Source: Alphaproteobacteria bacterium (GTDB lineage: Bacteria > Pseudomonadota > Alphaproteobacteria > CAAGCB01 > CAG-977). From it: a stretch of 35,889 nt of DNA. The notes beneath the pieces were generated by a model. It was not told where the DNA came from, did not search any database, and worked only from the letters and a program-made list of their open reading frames with translations. Shown piece after piece: positions 17,446 to 26,471 of the stretch; the first letter of the stretch is position 1, and the number at the start of each line of letters is the position of its first letter. The stretch covers positions 1-35,889 of the forward strand of contig JAFVAT010000002.1 in assembly GCA_017480385.1 (NCBI GenBank), in the 5' to 3' direction. The position numbers and the translations under genes are program-made.

Positions 17446-20178
17446 TTACGGCGTCATTCCCGGTTCCGGCGAAGACGGCCTTTCGGGCTGTTTCACGATC
17501 GGTCTTTTCACCAATCTTTTGACTTTAACTGTCGGCGCCGTTGCCGGCTGAGCCTCTTCAAATTCGGCGTCCTGCACTGTTTGACCGTTTATTGTTTCTA
17601 ACGAACTGACAATTTGCAAAGAATCATTGATAACACGAATTTTAACAACAGAGTTATCTCTGACCCGGCCTTCCAAAATTGCTAAAGCCAGCTGATTTTC
17701 CAATTCCCGCTGGATCAGTCGTTTTAACGGTCTGGCGCCGTACATCGGTTCATATCCCATATCTGCCAGCCAATTGAGAGCCTGTTCGTCCAAATCAAGC
17801 TTAATATGGTGTTCCGCCAGCCGGTTATCCAATCGGGCCAATTGAATTTGCACAATGCCGTTCATATCCAAACGGCTTAAGCGTCTGAACAATAAAATTT
17901 CATCTAAACGGTTTAAAAATTCCGGCTTAAACGCCGCCTTAACGATTTCCATAACTTGCGGTCGAACCGTTTCGACATCCTGATCGTCCGGCTGATTGGC
18001 CAGAATTTGTGCCCCCAGATTGGAGGTCAGAATAATCAGCGTATTTCTGAAATCGACCGTGTGTCCCTGCCCGTCTGTCAACCGACCATCATCTAAAACC
18101 TGCAACAGGATATTGAATACATCGGGGTGAGCTTTCTCCACCTCATCAAATAAAATAACCTGATACGGACGACGGCGGACAGCTTCGGTCAGCACACCGC
18201 CTTCATCATAACCGACATACCCCGGAGGCGCCCCCAATAACCGTGCGACAGCATGCTTTTCCATAAACTCCGACATATCAATACGCAGCAAAGCCGTTTC
18301 GTCATCGAACAAGAAAGAGGCCAAAGATTTTGCCAATTCTGTCTTTCCAACGCCTGTCGGTCCCAAGAATAAAAACGACCCCATTGGCCTGTTCGGGTCC
18401 TGCAGTCCCGATCGGGAACGGCGCACGGCATTTGCCACGGCTTTAACCGCTTCGTTTTGTCCGACCAAACGCGCCTGAATGTGACTTTCCATATTCAACA
18501 GTTTCTCACGTTCGCCGGTCAGCATTTTATCCACAGGAATCCCCGTCCACCGTGACACAACGGAGGCAATCATTTCCGTGGTGACATTTTTGCTGGCGGA
18601 AACCTGAGCAGAAGCGGCAATGGCTTCGGCCTGCTTTAACTTGCTTTCCAATTCGGGGATTTGCTTATAACGCAATTCTCCCGCGCGTTCATACTGCCCT
18701 TCACGCAGCGCGCGATCCACCTCGATTCTGGCAGTATCCAGCTGTTCGCGCAGTTTGGAAGCATTGGCCAGCGCATTCTTGCTGGACAGCCATTCAGCAG
18801 TTTTTTGTGATGAATCTTCCTCCAAATCATGAATATCTTTTTCCAGCTTTTCCAGACGTTCCATAGAAGCTTCATCTGTTTCTTTTTTCAACGCTTCCCG
18901 TTCGATTTTCAGCTGAATCAGCTTTCGGTCAATCTCGTCCAAAGCTTCAGGCTTGGAATCAACTTCCATACGTAAACGAGAGGCGGCCTCGTCCATTAAA
19001 TCGATTGCTTTATCCGGCAGAAAACGATCGGAAATATACCGGTTGGACAAAGTCGCCGCCGACACCAAAGCGCTGTCCGAAATTTTCACGCCGTGATGCA
19101 GTTCGTATTTTTCTTTAATCCCGCGCAGAATGGAGATCGTATCTTCCACTGTCGGCTCATTGACAAAAACCGGCTGGAAACGACGGGCCAAAGCGGCATC
19201 TTTTTCCACATATTTACGGTACTCATCTAAAGTCGTCGCCCCAACGCAGTGCATTTCTCCGCGGGCCAAGGCCGGTTTCAGCAAGTTGGAGGCGTCCATA
19301 GATCCTTCGGAAGCCCCCGCACCGACAATCGTGTGCATTTCATCAATAAATAAAATAATTTGCCCGTCAGCGGCTTCTATTTCCTCTAAAACAGACTTCA
19401 GGCGTTCTTCGAATTCTCCGCGGAATTTAGCGCCGGCAATTAAGGCCCCCATATCCAAGGCCAGGAGCTTTTTATTTTTTAAACTTTCCGGCACATCTCC
19501 ATTAACAATGCGCAGCGCCAATCCTTCAACCACAGCTGTTTTCCCCACGCCGGGTTCGCCGATTAAAACAGGATTGTTTTTCGTTCTGCGGGACAAAACC
19601 TGAATTGTGCGCCGGATTTCCTCATCACGTCCGATTACAGGGTCCAGCTTGCCCTCCTGCGCACGCGCCGTATAATCCAATGTATATTTCTTTAATGCCT
19701 TATATTTCCCTTCCGCATCGGAAGTCGTTGCTTTCCGCCCCTGACGCAGATCCTCAATTGCTTTGTTCAGGCCGACCGCTGTCAGCCCGCATTCTGTCAG
19801 AATACGATGCACTTCCGTATTCGGAACGATCAGCATCGCCAAAAGCATGCGTTCCACCGTCACATACTCATCGCCGGCCTTTTGCGAAATTTCTTCCGCC
19901 TGCGCCATAATCTTGCCGAATTGCTGATTAGGATAACATTCAACGCTGCTGCCCGATACTTTTGGCAGTTTATCCAGCGCCTCCGTTACTTCTTTTTTAG
20001 CTTTTTTGGGATCTCCGCCGGCTTTTTTTATCAGCTCGGCGCACATGCCTTCATTGTCGTCCAGCAATACCTTTAATAAATGTTCCGGCGTTAAAAACTG
20101 ATTATCATTGCGTTCTGCCACACCTTGGGCCGACTGAATAAAGCCCCTGCTTCTTTCTGTAAATTTTTCTATATCCAT
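17446..20178 (-). CDS. clpB: ATP-dependent disaggregase ClpB
   Basis: 910 residues. ClpB is the AAA+ hexamer that, with DnaK, pulls polypeptides out of aggregates. Seen in order: the Clp N-domain (about 1-145), first Walker A GEPGVGKT (207-214), Walker B with LFIDEMHT, the long coiled-coil M domain (about 405-525), second Walker A GPTGVGKT (near 610) and the C-terminal D2 small domain with [11 protein letters not shown]. The M domain separates it from ClpA/ClpC. The protein is about 50 residues longer than usual because of a C-terminal basic and proline-rich tail ([19 protein letters not shown]) after the normal end. A heat-shock-type promoter lies directly upstream. Confidence 0.97.
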   Translation of the reverse strand: MDIEKFTERSRGFIQSAQGVAERNDNQFLTPEHLLKVLLDDNEGMCAELIKKAGGDPKKAKKEVTEALDKLPKVSGSSVECYPNQQFGKIMAQAEEISQKAGDEYVTVERMLLAMLIVPNTEVHRILTECGLTAVGLNKAIEDLRQGRKATTSDAEGKYKALKKYTLDYTARAQEGKLDPVIGRDEEIRRTIQVLSRRTKNNPVLIGEPGVGKTAVVEGLALRIVNGDVPESLKNKKLLALDMGALIAGAKFRGEFEERLKSVLEEIEAADGQIILFIDEMHTIVGAGASEGSMDASNLLKPALARGEMHCVGATTLDEYRKYVEKDAALARRFQPVFVNEPTVEDTISILRGIKEKYELHHGVKISDSALVSAATLSNRYISDRFLPDKAIDLMDEAASRLRMEVDSKPEALDEIDRKLIQLKIEREALKKETDEASMERLEKLEKDIHDLEEDSSQKTAEWLSSKNALANASKLREQLDTARIEVDRALREGQYERAGELRYKQIPELESKLKQAEAIAASAQVSASKNVTTEMIASVVSRWTGIPVDKMLTGEREKLLNMESHIQARLVGQNEAVKAVANAVRRSRSGLQDPNRPMGSFLFLGPTGVGKTELAKSLASFLFDDETALLRIDMSEFMEKHAVARLLGAPPGYVGYDEGGVLTEAVRRRPYQVILFDEVEKAHPDVFNILLQVLDDGRLTDGQGHTVDFRNTLIILTSNLGAQILANQPDDQDVETVRPQVMEIVKAAFKPEFLNRLDEILLFRRLSRLDMNGIVQIQLARLDNRLAEHHIKLDLDEQALNWLADMGYEPMYGARPLKRLIQRELENQLALAILEGRVRDNSVVKIRVINDSLQIVSSLETINGQTVQDAEFEEAQPATAPTVKVKRLVKRPIVKQPERPSSPEPGMTP

Positions 20179-20209
20179 TTTATGCCTCTAAGAAAAAATT
20201 CTCTTTTTG

Positions 20210-20238
20210 ATATAGGATCGCCCGACCTTTTTGACAAG
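20210..20238 (-). promoter_or_regulatory. Sigma-32 (RpoH)-type promoter of clpB
   Basis: On the minus strand CTTGTC (20233-20238) and CTATAT (20210-20215) are spaced by 17 bases, about 32 bases upstream of the clpB start. This fits the alphaproteobacterial RpoH pattern CTTG, long spacer, CYTAT-T. The -35 overlaps an inverted repeat TTGAC/GTCAA (20231-20245). Heat-shock control of clpB is well established in the group; use of this site is inferred. Confidence 0.6.
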
Positions 20239-20286
20239 TCGTCAATTCAGATTATAACGAATTTTTTCAGAGCAAAAAAAATGATT

Positions 20287-20910
20287 TTAAGCTTCAGCAG
20301 CTGCAGCTTTTTTAGACGGTCGACCGCGCCGCTTGACCGGAGCCGGCGCCTCGCCTTCCGGTAAATTTTCCGCTTTCTTTGTCACCGGGCGACCGCGCCG
20401 CGCCTTCATTTCATTTTCAACTATTGCGGAAACGGGAACCGACAAATCCATTTTCATCACTTCAGACAGGTCCGGCTCTTTTTCTTCTTTCGGTTCCGCT
20501 GTAAAAGCCACAACAACGGGTTCATTTTCCACAAATGGCGGCAACACCGGCTGATTTGCTTCCGCTGCCATCGGCTGATCCTGTGTTTCCGACGTATTGC
20601 TGTTTTCGGTTTCCGACTGACTTTGAGAAGAGAACCGAGCCCCTTCCGCCGCAATCGCCAAAGCGTTGATGCGCATATAATGATCCGCATGCTGCAAACA
20701 ATTTTCAGCCGCCACCCGATCCGAAGACATTAATTCCTTTGCCGCGGATAAATATTTTTCCATCAGCTGAAAAGCCGTCCCGCGCAGTCTACCCGCCGGA
20801 CCGATGCTGTCATAAACCGTATTGCGGTTGGGTCCATTGTTAAACCGGCGGTTATTGTTAAAGCTGTTATGGTTGCGTCCGCGTGAACGACCCCTCGGAT
20901 TCATGCCCAT
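20287..20910 (-). CDS. DUF4167 protein with C-terminal AT-hook-like motifs
   Basis: 207 residues. The N-terminal part (about 1-95), rich in R and N and including NTVYDSIGPAGRLRGTA, then a helical block with AAENCLQHADHYMRI, is the DUF4167 domain typical of Alphaproteobacteria. A low-complexity acidic middle follows. The C-terminus has two RRGRP cores embedded in basic sequence, like AT-hooks, so minor-groove DNA binding, or RNA binding, is plausible. Function is unknown; it regularly follows prfA and prmC, which invites a link to translation or the ribosome. The start could be either of two nearby Met codons (MGM...); the annotated one is the longer. Confidence 0.85.
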   Translation of the reverse strand: MGMNPRGRSRGRNHNSFNNNRRFNNGPNRNTVYDSIGPAGRLRGTAFQLMEKYLSAAKELMSSDRVAAENCLQHADHYMRINALAIAAEGARFSSQSQSETENSNTSETQDQPMAAEANQPVLPPFVENEPVVVAFTAEPKEEKEPDLSEVMKMDLSVPVSAIVENEMKARRGRPVTKKAENLPEGEAPAPVKRRGRPSKKAAAAEA

Positions 20911-21033
20911 GGAAATATACTCGATCCTTGTTGAAATTAAAAAATTGCCGCACTTACTTAAATTTTAAGGAAAAGGCGCTTTCATATCTGCTTAAACTAT
21001 ATGGCTCTTTTTGATTTTTCAATGTTTTTTTTA

Positions 21034-21894
21034 TCATTGCGCGCAAAAAACGGACAAACAGCGCACAATTCCGCCCAAATCTACGCCGAAAGAGCCGAAT
21101 CGCAGGCCGACGGAGCAAATAAGCCGGCAAACATCTTCCTCCTGCCCTTTGCCGAATTCAGTTATAAAGGCGCCGCCTTTCTTCAGCAGGCGGGGCAAAG
21201 CCGGCGCGATCCTGCGATAAGCGTCCAATCCGTCATCACCGGCGAATAAAGCTTGCGGCGGATCAAACTCAATGACTTCCGGAGCAAGAGCCGTTCGTTC
21301 CGTTTCCGCAATATACGGCGGATTAGCAACAACCAAATCGAACTGCCCCAATTTTTTTTCCCAATCCGGCGCATTCCAATCGGCCTGAACCGTTGTGAAA
21401 CGGTCTTTTAATCCGTTCGAAGCCGCATTTTCCGCAGCAACGGCCAAAGCTTCAGCCGAGCAGTCCAGCCCGATCGCCCTTGCATTAACGTATTCACAAA
21501 GCAGCGCTTGCGCCAAACAGCCGGATCCGGTCCCCAAATCCAATATTTTTAAAGATGCAACCTTATCTCTGAATATTTTTAAAGCCTCTTCTATCAGCGT
21601 TTCGGAATCGGGACGCGGATCAAGGACATCTTGCGTCACTTTAAAATCCAGCCGCCAAAAGCCGCGTGTCTGCGTAATTTTGGAAACAGGTTCGCGTTTG
21701 AGACGCCTTTCAGCATATGAGTTTATCGTTTTCAACTGATCGGGTTCCACTTCAAAATCCGGATTCATGCGCAGGAAAACCGGCGTTTTGCTGATTCCAA
21801 AAGCAGTCAGAGCTCTTGCGTCCGCTCTGGCTTCGTCCAGTCCCGCCCGTTCGAAACGTTCCGTCAACTCAGCAAGAAGTTCTTTAACAAGCAT
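21034..21894 (-). CDS. prmC: Peptide chain release factor N5-glutamine methyltransferase
   Basis: 286 residues, normal for PrmC/HemK. It methylates the Gln of the GGQ motif of release factors, using AdoMet. There is an N-terminal helical domain (about 1-75), the AdoMet loop DLGTGSGCLA (119-128) and the catalytic NPPY (191-194), which holds the substrate glutamine. DPRPDSETL upstream of the methyltransferase core is also diagnostic. An AAGGA site lies just upstream of the start. Its substrate gene prfA is the next gene upstream, but the two are separated by an unusual inverted-repeat element at 21911-22029. The reading frame is intact. Confidence 0.95.
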   Translation of the reverse strand: MLVKELLAELTERFERAGLDEARADARALTAFGISKTPVFLRMNPDFEVEPDQLKTINSYAERRLKREPVSKITQTRGFWRLDFKVTQDVLDPRPDSETLIEEALKIFRDKVASLKILDLGTGSGCLAQALLCEYVNARAIGLDCSAEALAVAAENAASNGLKDRFTTVQADWNAPDWEKKLGQFDLVVANPPYIAETERTALAPEVIEFDPPQALFAGDDGLDAYRRIAPALPRLLKKGGAFITEFGKGQEEDVCRLICSVGLRFGSFGVDLGGIVRCLSVFCAQ

Positions 21895-21910
21895 AAGTCC
21901 TTTTTCCTCA

Positions 21911-22029
21911 GATCAATTTTAGGGCGGCAGATGAAGGAAGAACCGGAGCGCAAAAGCGTAAGCGTACACACAGGTACGTGCGCATTCGAGCACCGGAAGC
22001 GACCGTACAGCTGCCCCATAAAATTGATC
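21911..22029. repeat. Long inverted-repeat element filling the prfA-prmC gap; candidate structured RNA or palindromic repeat
   Basis: The 11-bp arms GATCAATTTTA (21911-21921) and TAAAATTGATC (22019-22029) are perfect complements, and the pairing continues with GGGCGGCAG against CTGCCCC through small bulges, giving a stem of about 20 bp. Inside are smaller hairpins, including CGTAC/GTACG (21963-21967 with 21974-21978), GTGC/GCAC (21978-21993) and CGC/GCG (21949-21958). The element begins one base after the prfA stop codon and ends before the prmC ribosome site. On the minus strand it also holds a 51-codon open frame (22019 to 21864, beginning MGQLYGRFRC) preceded by AAGGA and overlapping the prmC start. 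I saw no second copy in this window. Confidence 0.6.
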
Positions 22030-22030
22030 C

Positions 22031-23107
22031 TTACTCCAGCTCTGAAAGGCGGGACAGCTGATCTTCCGTAATCAGCGATTCAATAATTTCATCTAAAGCC
22101 GTACCGTTCATGACTTCGTCTATTTTATATAAAGTCAGATTGATACGGTGATCGGTCACGCGCCCCTGCGGGAAATTATAGGTACGGATACGTTCGGAAC
22201 GGTCACCGGAACCAACTTGATTCTTGCGGTCAATAGCACGCTCTTTATTCAACTGTTCCTGCTGCATGTCATAAATGCGGGAACGCAGAATGCGCATTGC
22301 GCGATCTTTGTTTTTAAACTGAGACCGTTCGTCCTGACAAGCAACGACAAAGCCCGTCGGAATATGCGTGATGCGCACGGCGGATTCCGTTTTGTTGACG
22401 TGTTGGCCGCCGGCGCCAGAAGCACGATAAACATCTATTTTTAAATCTTTTTCATCGATTTTCAGATCGACTTCTTCAGCTTCGGGCAAAACGGCAACCG
22501 TTGCCGCCGACGTATGTACACGGCCCGAAGATTCCGTTTCCGGCACACGCTGAACACGATGCACGCCAGATTCAAATTTCAGACGTTCAAACACGTTGCG
22601 TCCCGTAATACTGGCAGAAGCTTCCTTATACCCGCCGATGCCGGTATCGTTAACGGACAGCATTTCGAATTTCCACCCCTGCGTTGCGGCATAATGCTCG
22701 TACATACGAAACAGTTCCGCGGCAAACAGAGCTGCCTCTTCTCCGCCCGTGCCGGCGCGGACTTCCAAAATCGCATTCTTTTCATCAACAGCATTTTTCG
22801 GCAGCAGCAAAATCTTTAACTGTTTTTCCAGTTCGGGCAGCTTTTCCTTAGCCTCATAAATTTCATCATGAGCCATTGAGCGCATTTCATCGTCCGTTTC
22901 CGGATCATCCAACAAGGCCTGCGCCCCGTCCATATCCGCCAAAACTTTCTTATACGCCTGAATCGCGGCAACAATTTCCTTTAATCCGGCCAGTTCTTTG
23001 GAAAGCTTAACAAACGTATCCCCGTCAACGCTATCCCCCGATCCCAGCAAAGCTTCCAGCTCTTCATGGCGGGAAAGAACAACGTCCAGCTTTTCTTCAA
23101 AACTCAT
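22031..23107 (-). CDS. prfA: Peptide chain release factor 1
   Basis: 358 residues. RF1 reads UAA and UAG and triggers peptide release. The stop-codon-reading tripeptide is PET (189-191) in [14 protein letters not shown], the RF1-type PxT rather than the SPF of RF2; the catalytic GGQ is at 233-235 in [10 protein letters not shown]. The N-terminal helical domain (about 1-105) is complete. It begins one base after hisS ends, so it is cotranscribed with ispG and hisS. Its own stop is followed immediately by the inverted-repeat element before prmC. Confidence 0.97.
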   Translation of the reverse strand: MSFEEKLDVVLSRHEELEALLGSGDSVDGDTFVKLSKELAGLKEIVAAIQAYKKVLADMDGAQALLDDPETDDEMRSMAHDEIYEAKEKLPELEKQLKILLLPKNAVDEKNAILEVRAGTGGEEAALFAAELFRMYEHYAATQGWKFEMLSVNDTGIGGYKEASASITGRNVFERLKFESGVHRVQRVPETESSGRVHTSAATVAVLPEAEEVDLKIDEKDLKIDVYRASGAGGQHVNKTESAVRITHIPTGFVVACQDERSQFKNKDRAMRILRSRIYDMQQEQLNKERAIDRKNQVGSGDRSERIRTYNFPQGRVTDHRINLTLYKIDEVMNGTALDEIIESLITEDQLSRLSELE

Positions 23108-23108
23108 T

Positions 23109-24374
23109 TCAGGCTCCTTGACTTGCTTTATATTTCTGCATAAAAGCGCTTATTTCCGTTACAGCGACTTCGCTTTGGTCACCGGAGTCCAGATCGCGTA
23201 CGGTAACGACGCCTTTTTCATGCTCGTCAGAGCCCATGATCACCGCCGCACACGCGTTGATTTTATTGGCTTTTTTCATGCGCTTGCCCATATTGCCAGA
23301 ATATGCCATGTCAACAATAAAACCATTTTGGCGCAGTGTATGAGCAACCTGCATAATCGGCAGCATTGTATCCGCTCCGACAGGAATAACGGCGATCGGG
23401 CGCGGTTCTGCCGGCTGTTTGCCGACCTCCTGCAACAAAAGAGACAGGCGGTCGATACCGGCTCCGAATCCTATTCCCGGCGTTTGCGGCCCGCCCAATT
23501 CTTCGACCAGGCCGTCATAACGGCCTCCGCCCAAAACTGTGCCCTGCGCGCCCAAAGAATCCGTAATAAATTCAAACACGGTATGGCGGTAATAGTCCAA
23601 GCCGCGCACCAAACGCGGATTAACAACAAAAGGAATCCCCATTGCCGTCAGACCGTTTTTGACTTCCTCAAAGAAAGCGCGGGACTCTTCATTCAGATAA
23701 TCCGTCATTGCCGGCGCGTTTTCGATGATTTTTTTATCGCCTTCATCTTTGGAATCCAAAATTCGCAGAGGATTTTTCTCCAACCGGTTCAGACTGTCTT
23801 CGGAAAGCTTGTCCTTATATTGTTCAAAATAAGAAACCAGCGCTTTGCGATAAGCAGCCCGGCTTTCCGCATCACCCAACGTGTTCAGTTCCAGCCGGAT
23901 ATAGTCCTGCAGCCCTAAAGCCGACAGAAAATCCCACCCCAGACAAAGCACTTCCACATCAGTCTGCGGCACGGCAGCCCCTAAAACTTCCACACCGACT
24001 TGATGCAGTTGGCGGTAGCGCCCCTTTTGCGGACGTTCGTAACGGAACATCGGCCCCGCATAGAACAACTTGACGGGAACATTCTGCTCCATGCCTTCAG
24101 AAATAAACGCGCGGACAACGCCTGCCGTTCCTTCGGGACGCAGCGTGAAGCTTTCTCCGCCCCGATCGGTAAAGGTGTACATTTCCTTTGACACAATATC
24201 GGACGTTTCGCCAACGCCGCGAGCAAAAACCTCTGTCGCTTCAAAAACCGGCGTTTGGATTTCGCCGAAGCCATACCGCTTGGCAAAAGCTCTGGCCGTA
24301 TTTTCCACAAACAAAAAAGCGCTTAAATCCGCTCCGTATATATCCCGCGTGCCGCGCGCCGGCTGTATTTTCAT
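23109..24374 (-). CDS. hisS: Histidyl-tRNA synthetase
   Basis: 421 residues. It is a class II synthetase charging tRNA-His. Visible: the N-terminal [11 protein letters not shown], motif 2 around [19 protein letters not shown], the histidine-binding block [14 protein letters not shown], and motif 3 with [13 protein letters not shown]. The C-terminal anticodon-binding domain follows (about 325-415). The start overlaps the ispG stop by four bases (ATGA). I see no features of a HisZ-type paralogue: the catalytic motifs are complete and the length is that of HisS. Confidence 0.96.
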   Translation of the reverse strand: MKIQPARGTRDIYGADLSAFLFVENTARAFAKRYGFGEIQTPVFEATEVFARGVGETSDIVSKEMYTFTDRGGESFTLRPEGTAGVVRAFISEGMEQNVPVKLFYAGPMFRYERPQKGRYRQLHQVGVEVLGAAVPQTDVEVLCLGWDFLSALGLQDYIRLELNTLGDAESRAAYRKALVSYFEQYKDKLSEDSLNRLEKNPLRILDSKDEGDKKIIENAPAMTDYLNEESRAFFEEVKNGLTAMGIPFVVNPRLVRGLDYYRHTVFEFITDSLGAQGTVLGGGRYDGLVEELGGPQTPGIGFGAGIDRLSLLLQEVGKQPAEPRPIAVIPVGADTMLPIMQVAHTLRQNGFIVDMAYSGNMGKRMKKANKINACAAVIMGSDEHEKGVVTVRDLDSGDQSEVAVTEISAFMQKYKASQGA

Positions 24375-25471
24375 TTTTTTGCCTCCGCTTTTTCAGCTGC
24401 CATTTTTTCTGCCAGCTCAGCCACAATATCCGCCGCATTCGCCGCATTAATCGGTTCCTGCTGCACCCCTTTGACAAACAGCAGCGCTTTGCCGTTCCCG
24501 CCGCCGCAAACGCCGATATCCGCTTCCCGCGCTTCGCCCGGACCGTTCACCACACACCCCATAACAGCGATTTTCAATGGTTCGGAAAGATGTTCCAACC
24601 GAACTTCCAGTTCCTTGATCACCTTTTCCACATCGATGCCGCGGCGGGCGCATGTCGGACAGGATACCAATCTGATTCCGTGATAACGCAGGCCTAAAGT
24701 CCTTAAAATTTCAAAGCCGACTTTAATTTCTTCGGTAACATCAGCCGTTAAAGAAACACGCAGCGTATCGCCGATTCCGTCCATTAACAATGATCCGATG
24801 CCTAAAGCGGATTTGACCGTTCCGGCACGCAGACCGCCGGCTTCCGTCACACCCAGATGCAGCGGATAATCACACCGTTCGGCCAATTGACGGTAAGCCT
24901 TCATTGTCATCATTGTATCGGAAGACTTGACCGAGATTTTAAAATTAAAGAAGTTGTTGTCTTCCAAAATTTTTGCATGCTCCAAAGCGCTTTCAACCAT
25001 TGCCTCCGCGCACGGTTCCCCATATTTTTCCAGCAGATGCTTTTCCAAAGACCCGCCGTTGACGCCGATCCGCATGGAACAATTATAATCCTTAGCCGCT
25101 TTAATCACATCGCGCACCCGTTCCGACGATCCGATGTTGCCGGGATTAATGCGCAGACAGGCAGCCCCTGCTTTAGCAGATTCAATCGCGCGTTTATAGT
25201 GGAAGTGAATATCGGAAACGATAGGGACTTTAACCTGTTTAATAATTTCCTTTAATGCCCGCGTTGAATCTTCATCAGGACAGGAAACGCGCACAATATC
25301 CGCGCCGACTGCTTCCAAAGAACGAATTTGCGCCACTGTGGCCGCCACATCTATTGTCGGAGTGTTCGTCATAGACTGCACGGAAATAGGAGCGCCGTCT
25401 CCGACAGCGACAGATCCCACATACACCCGTCTGGAACGGCGGCGTTTAATTTCAGACGTATTCATACTCAC
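24371..25471 (-). CDS. ispG: 4-hydroxy-3-methylbut-2-en-1-yl diphosphate synthase (IspG/GcpE)
   Basis: 366 residues. IspG performs the penultimate step of the MEP pathway with a [4Fe-4S] cluster. The N-terminal TIM-barrel part carries [12 protein letters not shown] and RINPGNIG; the C-terminal part has the cluster cysteines in [10 protein letters not shown] and in [11 protein letters not shown]. The protein is of the short bacterial type without an insertion domain. It starts where rodZ ends (stop at 25472) and overlaps hisS by four bases, giving the common alphaproteobacterial order rodZ-ispG-hisS. Its frame encodes a lysine-rich C-terminal end (AAEKAEAKK). Confidence 0.96.
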   Translation of the reverse strand: MSMNTSEIKRRRSRRVYVGSVAVGDGAPISVQSMTNTPTIDVAATVAQIRSLEAVGADIVRVSCPDEDSTRALKEIIKQVKVPIVSDIHFHYKRAIESAKAGAACLRINPGNIGSSERVRDVIKAAKDYNCSMRIGVNGGSLEKHLLEKYGEPCAEAMVESALEHAKILEDNNFFNFKISVKSSDTMMTMKAYRQLAERCDYPLHLGVTEAGGLRAGTVKSALGIGSLLMDGIGDTLRVSLTADVTEEIKVGFEILRTLGLRYHGIRLVSCPTCARRGIDVEKVIKELEVRLEHLSEPLKIAVMGCVVNGPGEAREADIGVCGGGNGKALLFVKGVQQEPINAANAADIVAELAEKMAAEKAEAKK

Positions 25472-26455
25472 CTACTCAATATCTTCTATTATTTTAGCGG
25501 CAAAATCATCAGGTATCAGAGGAATATTTGACCGCAAGGCCCCTCTGGGCCCCAAAGACTGTGTCAGCGAACCATCGCAATAAATTTCCAGCCCGCCGGC
25601 ATTGCCCGTTTTTAAAAACAGCTCTTCCGGTTTATTGGAGGAAACCCAGTATTGATCCCCTGTATTTAACAAACGGGAAAACAAAACCGTCTCGCCGCGC
25701 GTTATTTCAATCCATGTTTCTTCCGTCGCGACCAAAACCAGTCTGGGATTATAATTCTTTTGCCCGTAAACGCGGGGTTCCTGCGGTTTTGCCTCAGGCC
25801 TCGCTTTGTACTCAGCCGCAGCCGGCTCGACAGCGGCAGGCAGAACAGCGGGATCCTCTTTTTCTTCATGATATTCGGGTTTAACAGGCAGGACAGGCGG
25901 CACAGCTGCCGGCTGTACGTCTTCCTCTGTCGGTTTTGCCGTTTCTTCCAACGGCAAGGGATACGACTGATCCACAATCGTAATCGAATCGACCTGATCC
26001 GTTTCCACGGGAAGAGAAGCTTTCTTGTTTTCGGAGGAAGCCTGCCATAATCCGAAAGCAATCAGCAATAAAACAATGGAAGCAATCAACACCTTAGGAG
26101 CAGGCACGATATTTTCCGCATCTTCCGATGACATTGTGTAAATGCCGTTCTCCCGTTTAGACTGGCTGAAAAATTCCTGCTTATAACGAGAAATAATATC
26201 CGCCGGATTTAAGCCTAAATATGCTGCGTAACTGCGAATAAAACCGTTGGCATACGCTTCTCCTGGCAGTTCTTTGTACCGCCCTTCCTCCAACGCTTCC
26301 AAAAACTGGTAACGAATGCATAAATAGGAGGCGATATCCCGCAAATCCTGATTTTTAGCCAAACGCGTCCTGCGCAGTAAAGCCCCGACCGTTTCTTCTT
26401 CGGTCTGCTGTGCCGAATTTAAAACACTCGCTTCTTTGTTATCCTGCGTCATCAT
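25472..26455 (-). CDS. rodZ: RodZ-like cytoskeletal membrane protein (HTH, one TM, DUF4115)
   Basis: About 327 residues from the ATG at 26455, which has AGAGG five bases upstream; a longer frame to 26518 would overlap the preceding gene and is unlikely. Seen in order: an N-terminal helix-turn-helix (about 22-90, with LRDIASYLCIRYQFLEALEEG), a single membrane segment (about 122-139), a P/E/A-rich periplasmic linker, and a C-terminal DUF4115 beta domain with TWIEITRG and LNTGDQYWV. This is the architecture of RodZ, which links MreB to the cell-wall elongation machinery. No mreB or rodA is nearby. The neighbouring ispG-hisS context is typical. Confidence 0.88.
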   Translation of the reverse strand: MMTQDNKEASVLNSAQQTEEETVGALLRRTRLAKNQDLRDIASYLCIRYQFLEALEEGRYKELPGEAYANGFIRSYAAYLGLNPADIISRYKQEFFSQSKRENGIYTMSSEDAENIVPAPKVLIASIVLLLIAFGLWQASSENKKASLPVETDQVDSITIVDQSYPLPLEETAKPTEEDVQPAAVPPVLPVKPEYHEEKEDPAVLPAAVEPAAAEYKARPEAKPQEPRVYGQKNYNPRLVLVATEETWIEITRGETVLFSRLLNTGDQYWVSSNKPEELFLKTGNAGGLEIYCDGSLTQSLGPRGALRSNIPLIPDDFAAKIIEDIE

Positions 26456-26471
26456 TTTTACCTCTAAAAAA

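Noticed and set aside
21001-21249. Plus-strand open frame of 82 codons at the end of prmC
   Set aside because: It is antisense to prmC, which has full catalytic motifs, and has no family resemblance.
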